Shown here in pieces: positions 8,791 to 15,580 of a stretch of 64,000 nt of DNA. The DNA is from Novosphingobium taihuense. Lineage in GTDB: Bacteria; Pseudomonadota; Alphaproteobacteria; Sphingomonadales; Sphingomonadaceae. The stretch lies in assembly GCF_007830315.1 (NCBI RefSeq), contig NZ_VLKJ01000003.1, positions 1-64,000 of the forward strand. The letters are read 5' to 3'. The notes under the pieces are model-generated. The model had not been told where the DNA came from. It saw only the letters and a list, made by a program, of their open reading frames with translations, and searched no databases. The number at the start of each line of letters is the position of its first letter. Position 1 is the stretch's first letter. The position numbers and the translations under genes were made by a program.

Positions 8791-8794
<4 letters not shown>
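8498..8794 (+). CDS. ParE/RelE-family toxin
   Basis: The 98-residue toxin has the ParE fold: [20 protein letters not shown], the long helix [20 protein letters not shown], then the strands [15 protein letters not shown] and [17 protein letters not shown]. ParE proteins poison gyrase and RelE proteins cut mRNA at the ribosome; the sequence favours ParE. The GTG start at 8498 overlaps the antitoxin end. The TGA stop overlaps the ruvB ATG (ATGA at 8791-8794), coupling toxin translation to a housekeeping gene. Confidence 0.85.
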
Positions 8795-9795
<1,001 letters not shown>

Positions 9796-9819
<24 letters not shown>

Positions 9820-10014
9820 CTCCTCGACGGGTTTGCCCAGCGCTGCGGCAAGCTTCAGCGCGATGACCGTGGAGGGGATGAAGACCTCATTCTCGACCGT
9901 GTTGATGGTCTTGCGCGATACCCCGATTGCTTCGGCGAGTTGCCCCTGAGTCCACCCTCTGCCTTCGCGAGTTGCCTTGAGGTTATTGGTGAGTCTCTCA
10001 GGCAAGCGCGTCAC
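9796..10014 (-). CDS. small XRE-family HTH regulator (module 1)
   Basis: A 72-residue protein that is essentially one Cro/CI helix-turn-helix domain ([19 protein letters not shown], then [19 protein letters not shown]). The GTG at 10014 fits the domain start; its 5' end overlaps the 3' end of the upstream membrane protein gene by 17 bp. Regulators of this size are often paired with a small membrane protein and control their own operon. The tandem palindromes at 10452-10486 are the obvious candidate operator. Confidence 0.8.
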
Positions 10015-10429
10015 GCTCCAGGCGGACGAAACGCATCGTGGCGACGAACAATCCAGCGAGGATGACCATGCGCAACGCAAAGACCGAGGGCATTGCGGTC
10101 AGCGAGGCGACAACCGCTCCGGCAATCGCGGTGGCCATCGCTGCGGAAAAGCCCCATTCCAGCGCCTCGGCCCGGTTCGCCCGCGTCACTTCATCATTCG
10201 ACAGGCGCCGTGCCACCGGGTCGCGCAGCCACATGCCGCCGGTGCGCAGGATCAGCAGCATGACGAGCGCAAGCGCCAACCAGGCGAAGTGCCCGACGTA
10301 TTCGACGGTGCGCTGGGGCATGTCGACAGGCGGGCGCGCGGACTGGGCGGCAAAGATAATCATCACCGCCGTCATCACGCGCACGCGCCGCGCGCTCAGA
10401 CGATCGGCGGCTTCGGCAGAATCGGACAT
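9998..10429 (-). CDS. small integral membrane protein paired with XRE regulator (module 1)
   Basis: About 143 residues with four hydrophobic segments (VMTAVMIIFAAQSA, FAWLALALVMLLILRTGG, GFSAAMATAIAGAVVASLTA, MVILAGLFVATMRF). No enzyme motif is visible. The ATG at 10429 has GGGAG nine bases upstream; a longer TTG reading would overlap the operator. It is the first gene of a two-gene operon with the XRE regulator. A similar arrangement recurs at 60839-61464. Confidence 0.75.
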   Translation of the reverse strand: MSDSAEAADRLSARRVRVMTAVMIIFAAQSARPPVDMPQRTVEYVGHFAWLALALVMLLILRTGGMWLRDPVARRLSNDEVTRANRAEALEWGFSAAMATAIAGAVVASLTAMPSVFALRMVILAGLFVATMRFVRLERDALA

Positions 10430-10451
10430 TGCTTGGCACTCCCGGACGTTC

Positions 10452-10487
10452 TGTAACTTCAAGGTTACATGTAACCTGTAGGTTACC
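10452..10487 (-). promoter_or_regulatory. tandem palindromic operators upstream of XRE module 1
   Basis: Two copies of GTAAC-N6-GTTAC (10453-10468 and 10471-10486) lie 18 bp apart centre to centre. The inner arms together form the perfect 16-bp palindrome AGGTTACATGTAACCT at 10462-10477. The array sits 23-58 bp before the module start codon and is best read as autoregulatory binding sites for the XRE protein. The binding protein is inferred. Confidence 0.7.
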
Positions 10488-10719
10488 CGCCGTCAACTCG
10501 AGCCTTCATCCTCCCGCCCCATTCGGTCCCATTCTGGCACAGAGTTAACCGCTGCACCGATCCGGTCCCGTTTTCGGGCAGATTCAAGGCTTACAAGAGG
10601 GTTAACGGCATTGCTCCAACCCTGCCCATCTGCGTTCCTTGATCGGTAAGGAAGGGTCAGCAGAGCATTAACCCGCTTCTGATAGCCCTCCGTCAGGAAC
10701 GAGAACGGAAGCAACGATC

Positions 10720-11697
10720 ATGTCGGTTCGGATGGCATTGGCAAAACTGGCAGCGGCGGCCGCAGGCGGCGCGATGCTCGGCGGCGGTGCGGTGCACGTG
10801 TCGGAAGCTCCCTCCAAGGGTGAGATCCACCACGTCAAGCCGATCAAGGTCAAGACGACCAAGCCCGCCAAGCGCATTGCCCAGCGCGCGGCCAAGCGGG
10901 TCGTTCACCGCGCCCGCCGCGTGGTGACGACCACCACGACCAAGACCTGCGAACCTGCGCAGCAGATGGCAATGGTGCCAGTGCCCTACATGCCGCCCAT
11001 GCCCCCGCAGCAAACCGGATCGACCGGCGGTGGTGTGCCGGTGGTGATCGGCGGCGGTGGCATCGGCGGATTCGGCGGAGGCTTCTTCGGCGGGTTCTTC
11101 GGCGGCAGCAGCGGTGGTGGCGGCGGAAGCGTCGTCGTCTCCTCGACCAGCACCGGCTCCACCTCCACCTCGGGCGGATCGACCTCGTCGTCGACCTCGG
11201 GCGGCTCGACCTCGACAAGCTCTGGCGGCATCACCAGCTCCACCACAACCGGCGGCGTATCCACCTCGACCGGCGGTGTTTCGACGTCGACCTCGACCTC
11301 GTCGGGCAACGTCAGCACTTCGAGCGGCTCCGTCAGCACGTCGTCGGGCAATGTCAGCACCAGCTCGGGCAACGTCTCGACCTCAAGCGGGAACGTCAGC
11401 ACCTCGTCCGGCAACGTCAGCACGAGTTCGTCGACGTCCACGTCCTCGGGCAACGTTGCGTCGAGCTCGTCGACGTCGTCCTCGACATCGAGCAGCACCA
11501 GCAGCTCGACCTCGTCGTCGACCTCGTCCTCCACCTCGACGTCGAGCGGGGCGACCACAAGCTCGAACGGCGGCACGACCACGTCGTCCACCAGCAGCGG
11601 CACCGAAGTGCCCGAGCCTTCGATGGTGATCCTGTTTGGCGCGGCCGCGGCGGCTCTCGTTGCGCGGCGGCGTTATGGGAAGCAGGCAGCAGCCTGA
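10720..11697 (+). CDS. Ser/Thr-repeat PEP-CTERM exported protein
   Basis: A 325-residue exported protein with four zones: a signal-like N-terminus (about 1-25), a Lys/Arg-rich stretch (about 38-70), a glycine-rich block (about 100-137) and a long Ser/Thr tract with seven-residue GNVSTSS repeats (about 195-240). The C-terminus is a canonical PEP-CTERM: VPEPS near 297, a hydrophobic helix, then RRR. Such proteins are sorted by exosortase and linked to extracellular polysaccharide; no exosortase gene is in the window. The Ser/Thr tract may be glycosylated, which is inference. An intrinsic terminator follows. Confidence 0.85.
   Translation: MSVRMALAKLAAAAAGGAMLGGGAVHVSEAPSKGEIHHVKPIKVKTTKPAKRIAQRAAKRVVHRARRVVTTTTTKTCEPAQQMAMVPVPYMPPMPPQQTGSTGGGVPVVIGGGGIGGFGGGFFGGFFGGSSGGGGGSVVVSSTSTGSTSTSGGSTSSSTSGGSTSTSSGGITSSTTTGGVSTSTGGVSTSTSTSSGNVSTSSGSVSTSSGNVSTSSGNVSTSSGNVSTSSGNVSTSSSTSTSSGNVASSSSTSSSTSSSTSSSTSSSTSSSTSTSSGATTSSNGGTTTSSTSSGTEVPEPSMVILFGAAAAALVARRRYGKQAAA
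11302..11430 (+). repeat. in-frame 21-bp repeats coding GNVSTSS
   Basis: Six to seven imperfect 21-bp units (consensus near GGCAACGTCAGCACSTCGTCG) code G-N/S-V-S-T-S-S inside the PEP-CTERM gene. Synonymous differences between units show they are not a very recent duplication, but copy-number variation between strains would be expected. A wider TCG/AGC-rich tract extends on both sides. Confidence 0.8.
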
Positions 11698-11734
11698 GCA
11701 CCAGTTCTCTCCCCGCTGCGGCGGGTGACGAGAA

Positions 11735-11765
11735 GGGCGGCGTCCGGGGGGAAGCCGCCCTTTTT
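11735..11765 (+). terminator. intrinsic terminator after the PEP-CTERM gene
   Basis: GGGCGGC (11735-11741) and GCCGCCC (11754-11760) form a 7-bp GC stem followed by TTTTT. It lies 38 bp after the stop codon. Confidence 0.85.
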
Positions 11766-11800
11766 GCGTATCAGATTGCTTGGAACGTTGCGGTCAGGAC

Positions 11801-11983
11801 CTAATCGCAGCCACCATCGCCGCAATCGCCGCTGCCGGCATCGGTGGCCCACCACATTCCGCCCGCACTATCGCCGGATTCGCGACGCCTTTCCGGCGCC
11901 TGAGCCTGCGGCTTGAGCGCGATAAGCGCGAGCCCCAGCACCACAGCAACGATAGCCACGAAACCCCAGAACAGCGCTGGCAT
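11801..11983 (-). CDS. small membrane protein with Cys/Gly tail
   Basis: A 60-residue protein: one transmembrane segment directly after the start (ALFWGFVAIVAVVLGLALIAL), a charged linker, and a short tail GSGDCGDGGCD with two Cys. The ATG at 11983 has a strong GGAGGG eight bases upstream, which supports a real gene. The family is not recognised; the tail could bind metal, but that is a guess. Confidence 0.6.
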   Translation of the reverse strand: MPALFWGFVAIVAVVLGLALIALKPQAQAPERRRESGDSAGGMWWATDAGSGDCGDGGCD

Positions 11984-12049
11984 AAGCTGATCCCTCCGTC
12001 CGGCGGAAAGATTGCGCGCAATGACAGGCCGCGTCAAACGGCGATTGCG

Positions 12050-12376
12050 TCAGTGCTGCAGCATGCCGCCTGCGTACCAGCCGAGTGCGCCGCCCAGCCC
12101 CACGATCTGGAGGAAGGCGATGGTCTTGAGCTGGCCGACGAAGGGCTGCTTGCGGGTCTTGTGCCGGAACACGCGCCGCGCCAGGAACGCACCCGGCGTG
12201 CCGCCCAGGAAGGCGCCCATCAGCAGGCTGGATTCGGGCGTGCGCCAGGTGCCGCGCAGTGCCGCGCGCTTGTCGAACCAGAACGCCGTGAAAGTGTGGA
12301 GGTTGACCAGGGCCAGCCACGCCCCCGCCATCGTCAGCAGCGGCAGGTCAGCCAGCGCTTGACGCACCGGTTCCAT
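12050..12376 (-). CDS. DUF1294 membrane protein
   Basis: A 108-residue protein of the DUF1294 family, marked by LVNLHTFTAFWFDKRAA, WRTPESSLLMGAFLGGTPGAFLARRVFRHKTRKQPF and a final transmembrane helix. Other family members are often fused to a cold-shock domain; this is the stand-alone form. Function is unknown. Its first 29 bases overlap the end of the upstream gene, so the two are co-translated. Confidence 0.85.
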   Translation of the reverse strand: MEPVRQALADLPLLTMAGAWLALVNLHTFTAFWFDKRAALRGTWRTPESSLLMGAFLGGTPGAFLARRVFRHKTRKQPFVGQLKTIAFLQIVGLGGALGWYAGGMLQH

Positions 12377-12629
12377 CCTGGACTTTGGCTACCATGTCCA
12401 TGAAATCGCGCGCCGCATCCCGATCCGCAGCATCCTTGAACGCCACGTCGAGATCGGGCGCGCTGCCCAGCATGTGCAGCAAGGTCCACAACCCGAACCG
12501 CCGCGCGCGGTCCTTCTCCAACCCGAAATCCACCAGCATCCGCTCGATCCCGGCTTCGAGCACGGCGGGCGTGGTGGCGGCAAGATCATCGGTGCCGAAA
12601 TAGCGGCGGAGCTGGTCGTCTAGTTCCAT
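12348..12629 (-). CDS. small conserved hypothetical protein
   Basis: A 93-residue, helical, acidic soluble protein (MELDDQLRRYFGTDDLAATTPAVLEAGIERML...). No domain recognised. It overlaps DUF1294 downstream. The ATG at 12629 is preferred; an upstream extension would enter a REP-like repeat. Confidence 0.65.
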   Translation of the reverse strand: MELDDQLRRYFGTDDLAATTPAVLEAGIERMLVDFGLEKDRARRFGLWTLLHMLGSAPDLDVAFKDAADRDAARDFMDMVAKVQDGTGASSAG

Positions 12630-12678
12630 GGGGGAGCGGTAGTTGAGTGTCTCGGACGGTGCAAGGCGTGGTGCTATG

Positions 12679-12730
12679 ATCCGGCTTGCGCCGGATGCCC
12701 GCCCCCAGCCCCTCCCACCTGCGGGAGGGG
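12679..12730. repeat. REP-like double palindrome
   Basis: Two perfect palindromes are joined by a C-rich linker: ATCCGGC-TTGC-GCCGGAT (12679-12696) and CCCCTCCC-N6-GGGAGGGG (12709-12730). This is the style of repeated intergenic elements in sphingomonad genomes. Only one copy is seen in this window, so its repeat status is inferred. Confidence 0.45.
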
Positions 12731-12853
12731 GGGGCAAGAGGTTGCGCACTCGCCGTCAGGCGAGCCGACGCGAGAAGCCATGCTTTGAACTCAGATCATC
12801 TTGGCCTGATCACGCGGCGTAAACTTTGAAGGATCTGAAGAATTAAAAGGAGC

Positions 12854-12874
12854 GCGAGGGGCTATGCCCCTCGC
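12854..12874 (-). terminator. terminator of nrdB
   Basis: GCGAGGGGC-TAT-GCCCCTCGC is a perfect 9-bp stem with a 3-base loop, 36 bp after the nrdB stop. On the minus strand it is followed by a short CTTTTAA run. Confidence 0.6.
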
Positions 12875-12909
12875 ATCAATCCCTCCTTACTTGTTCAACT
12901 CCGCCAAAA

Positions 12910-13965
12910 TCACTCCGCCGCAATCCCCGCGGCGCCGAACATATCAACATCCACCTCGACCGGCGCTTCCACATTCGCCGCCGACTTCGCACTCCGGCGC
13001 TTGTCGAAGCTCGACCACACCGTGTTCCAGTCGCCCTTGGTGGCGGCCTTCGAGTATTCCGTGGCGCGGGTTTCGAAGAAGTTGGCGTGTTCGACGCCGT
13101 TGAGCAGCGGGGCGAGCCACGGCAGCGGGTGGTCTTCGATCATGTAGATCGCGGGCAGGCCGAGCTGCGACAGGCGCCAGTCGGCGATGTAGCGGATGTA
13201 GCGCTTGATTTCCTTGGCGCTCATGCCCGGGACCGGGCCCTGTTCGAAGGCGAGATCGATGAAGGCGTCTTCGAGGCGCACCGTCTTCTGGCAGCAATCG
13301 ATGATGTCTTCCTTCACCGCCTTGGTCAGGCAGCCGCGCTCCTTGACGAAGGCGTGGAACAGGCGGGTGATGCCTTCGCAGTGGAGCGATTCATCGCGGA
13401 CCGACCACGAGACGATCTGGCCCATGCCCTTCATCTTGTTGAAGCGCGGGAAGTTCATCAGCATGGCGAACGAGGCGAAGAGCTGCAGCCCTTCGGTGAA
13501 GCCGCCGAACATGGCGAGCGTGCGGGCGATGTCCTCGTCGGTATCGACGCCGAAGGTCTGCAGGTAGTCGTGCTTGGCCTTAAGCTCCTCGTATTCGAGG
13601 AACATGCCGTATTCGCTTTCGGGCATGCCGATGGTGTCGAGCAGGTGCGAATAGGCGGCGATGTGCACCGTCTCCATGTTGGAGAAGGCGGCGAGCATCA
13701 TCTTGACCTCGGTCGGCTTGAACACGCGGCCGTACTGTTCGTGGTAGCAGTTCTGCACTTCCACGTCGGCCTGGGTGAAGAAGCGGAAGATCTGCGTCAG
13801 CAGGTTGCGCTCATGCTCGGAAATCTTCTGCGCCCAGTCGCGGCAATCCTCGCCCAGCGGCACTTCTTCCGGCATCCAGTGGATCTGCTGCTGGCGCTTC
13901 CAGAACTCGTAGGCCCAGGGATATTCGAAGGGCTTGTAGGTGTTGCGGGCTTCAAGAAGGGGCAT
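12910..13965 (-). CDS. nrdB: ribonucleoside-diphosphate reductase beta subunit NrdB
   Basis: The 351-residue R2 subunit supplies the radical for class I ribonucleotide reductase. Visible features are ETVHIAAY (metal Glu and His, and the radical Tyr at the E. coli Y122 position) and DESLHCEG (second Glu and His pair). It begins directly with the catalytic fold (NTYKPFEYPWAYEFWKRQQQIHW), so it carries no N-terminal ATP-cone. It lies about 1.6 kb downstream of nrdA on the same strand, separated by a PepSY gene and an opposite-strand DUF2171 gene, unlike the usual nrdAB operon. Confidence 0.95.
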   Translation of the reverse strand: MPLLEARNTYKPFEYPWAYEFWKRQQQIHWMPEEVPLGEDCRDWAQKISEHERNLLTQIFRFFTQADVEVQNCYHEQYGRVFKPTEVKMMLAAFSNMETVHIAAYSHLLDTIGMPESEYGMFLEYEELKAKHDYLQTFGVDTDEDIARTLAMFGGFTEGLQLFASFAMLMNFPRFNKMKGMGQIVSWSVRDESLHCEGITRLFHAFVKERGCLTKAVKEDIIDCCQKTVRLEDAFIDLAFEQGPVPGMSAKEIKRYIRYIADWRLSQLGLPAIYMIEDHPLPWLAPLLNGVEHANFFETRATEYSKAATKGDWNTVWSSFDKRRSAKSAANVEAPVEVDVDMFGAAGIAAE

Positions 13966-14238
13966 GGGCGGTGTCCTGTGCTGATTCTGTCAATGTAAGG
14001 TGTGCGGAGGCCGGGCGAAAGCGCGCGGGGGGCCTTGGCCGGGGATAGTGGCAGGGTTTTCCACGCCCAAGAATCGTGCCCTTTGGGGCAGGAACGCTCG
14101 GGCTGGCGATGAGGGCCATCGTACTGGCGCGAAGGGCCGCCGCGGGCCGGAACGGGCGGGGCTGCGAACGGTTGGATGGGCAAGGGCAGGCGAGAGGCCT
14201 TGCCCGCTCAAACCCAATGAATTCGCAGGAGAATTGCC

Positions 14239-14727
14239 ATGGGCGAATATGAACCGAACGACTCGCGCAACGTGACCGGTGCCAATGCCGGGGAACGCCA
14301 GCAACAGCAGATGAACCAGTCGACCGACGGCGGCATGCGCAGCCCCGGCGGCTCGGATCAGCAGATGGGCGGCGATCGCTGGAGTGGCGATTCCGGCTCG
14401 GGCCAGATGGGCCAGCACGGCGACGCCCAGGGCCAGCAGTCGCAGTTCGAGAGCGACAGGCAGAGCGGCGGACAGGACTGGTCCTCGCAGATTCGCGAGC
14501 ACATGGAAGTGATTGGCGCCGACGGCACGCATGTCGGCACCGTCGACCACATGGACGGCCACCGCATCAAGCTTACCCGCCGCGACAACGACGCCGGGCA
14601 TGAGGGCGGAACCCATTCGGGTCACCACCATTATCTCTCCAGCGGGCTGATCGCCGGCGTGGAAGGCGACAAGGTTCGCCTCTCTGCCAACGGTGATGTT
14701 GCCTGGGGCATGCTCGAAGAAGAATAA
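14239..14727 (+). CDS. DUF2171 domain protein with Gln/Gly-rich N-terminus
   Basis: A 162-residue hydrophilic protein. Residues 1-85 are low-complexity, rich in Gln, Gly, Ser and Asp. Residues from about 86 form a DUF2171/PRC-barrel-like domain (HMEVIGADGTHVGTVDHMDGHRIKLTRRD) with a His-rich loop (SGHHHYL). Members are often stress-related; the function is unknown. The ATG has AGGAG seven bases upstream. It sits opposite to and between the two nrd genes and ends in a strong terminator. Confidence 0.8.
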   Translation: MGEYEPNDSRNVTGANAGERQQQQMNQSTDGGMRSPGGSDQQMGGDRWSGDSGSGQMGQHGDAQGQQSQFESDRQSGGQDWSSQIREHMEVIGADGTHVGTVDHMDGHRIKLTRRDNDAGHEGGTHSGHHHYLSSGLIAGVEGDKVRLSANGDVAWGMLEEE

Positions 14728-14834
14728 GTCCGGCAAGGCAGCGAGGCATTTCCGCTGTCCGACCGACCAACCGGTTCCGGACTGCAAGAACGTCCCGCCC
14801 CCTTCGGGACCAGGTCGTGCCACGCGACCGGAGA

Positions 14835-14867
14835 GCGCTCCGCCGAAAGGCGGGGCGCTTTTCTTTT
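14835..14867 (+). terminator. intrinsic terminator after DUF2171 gene
   Basis: GCGCTCCGCC (14835-14844), loop GAAA, GGCGGGGCGC (14849-14858) gives a 10-bp stem with one mismatch, followed by TTTTCTTTT. A GNRA-type loop adds stability. Confidence 0.85.
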
Positions 14868-14881
14868 CTGGCTGGGTGCGA

Positions 14882-14936
14882 CCCTGACATCCGTCAGGGG
14901 CTTGCGGCTCCGGCCCGCCCCTGACGGATGTCAGGG
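14882..14936. repeat. perfect 20-bp inverted repeat of nested palindromes
   Basis: CCCTGACATCCGTCAGGGGC (14882-14901) is repeated in exact inverse at 14917-14936 across a 15-bp spacer. Each arm is itself a small hairpin (CCTGAC-N4-GTCAGG). It lies between the convergent DUF2171 and PepSY genes. No T-run follows on either strand, so a simple terminator role is doubtful. Confidence 0.7.
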
Positions 14937-14957
14937 GCGTACCAATCAAAGACTCGA

Positions 14958-15335
14958 CTACTTCCAAAACCAGCCGGGCTTTGCCTTCCGATCCTTGCGA
15001 TTCTTCCACATGGAAAAGTACATCCACAGGCCCGAGATGCTGAAGAACAGCAGCGCCAGCCCGGTCATCAGCGAGATCGCGGTGCCTACGGGTCCGAACT
15101 CCTCGCCCGAATGGAGGTGATGGAACCAGCCGACCAGCGACTTCATCCCGCCCGGAGGCGCCTTGGGACGGCACATCATGGTTTCCGGGCAGACGAAGCC
15201 TTGCGGAACCGGTGGAGGCCCCGCCTGCTCGCCCGCAGGCCAGAGCGCCGTCACGTGGCTGGCGACGCCAGTGAAGGCCATCCAGATCATGAAGACCCCG
15301 AAGAACACCGTGATCCAGCGGTGCCACTTGCGCAT
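14958..15335 (-). CDS. PepSY-domain membrane protein
   Basis: A 125-residue inner-membrane protein with an N-terminal helix (WHRWITVFFGVFMIWMAFTG), a periplasmic loop with Cys in VCPETMMCRP and His in GWFHHLHSGEEFG, and a second helix (ISLMTGLALLFFSISGLWMYF). This is a short form of the PepSY_TM family found with iron-uptake genes. The ATG at 15335 is preceded by AAGGGG. A TGCGA-N5-TCGCA repeat about 20 bp upstream could be a Fur-type site, but this is weak. Confidence 0.75.
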   Translation of the reverse strand: MRKWHRWITVFFGVFMIWMAFTGVASHVTALWPAGEQAGPPPVPQGFVCPETMMCRPKAPPGGMKSLVGWFHHLHSGEEFGPVGTAISLMTGLALLFFSISGLWMYFSMWKNRKDRKAKPGWFWK

Positions 15336-15488
15336 GAAACGAACCCCTTTGATAATGCGAATTGATCGCAAGATTAGACAAAGCCGCCTTAGCGGGCCTG
15401 CCTGGGATCGTGCAAGCACAAGTCTTGTCGCGGATTGTCGCAGCGAAACGCCAGCCGCAAAGTGTCGCGGGGTGTAACAAGGCCCTGC

Positions 15489-15537
15489 TGTTCGGCAGCC
15501 GTCTGGACGTCTCAAGACGTGCGTTGGCTGCCGAACA
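15489..15537. promoter_or_regulatory. long stem-loop between nrdA and the PepSY gene
   Basis: TGTTCGGCAGCC (15489-15500) and GGCTGCCGAACA (15526-15537) are perfect 12-bp complements, with an inner ACGTCT/AGACGT stem. It is 44 bp beyond the nrdA stop. No U-run follows in the nrdA direction, so it may be an RNA-stabilising 3' structure or part of a small RNA and not a plain terminator. Confidence 0.6.
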
Positions 15538-15580
15538 TGGCATGAGCGCTCTCAGGCGTCGAAGGTTGCTGGCGCCACCA

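Noticed and set aside
10545..10675. CtrA sites upstream of the PEP-CTERM gene
   Set aside because: Three TTAAC half-sites occur, but none has the TTAA-N7-TTAA spacing.
11140..11560. CRISPR-like array in the PEP-CTERM gene
   Set aside because: The repeats are in-frame coding units without unique spacers.
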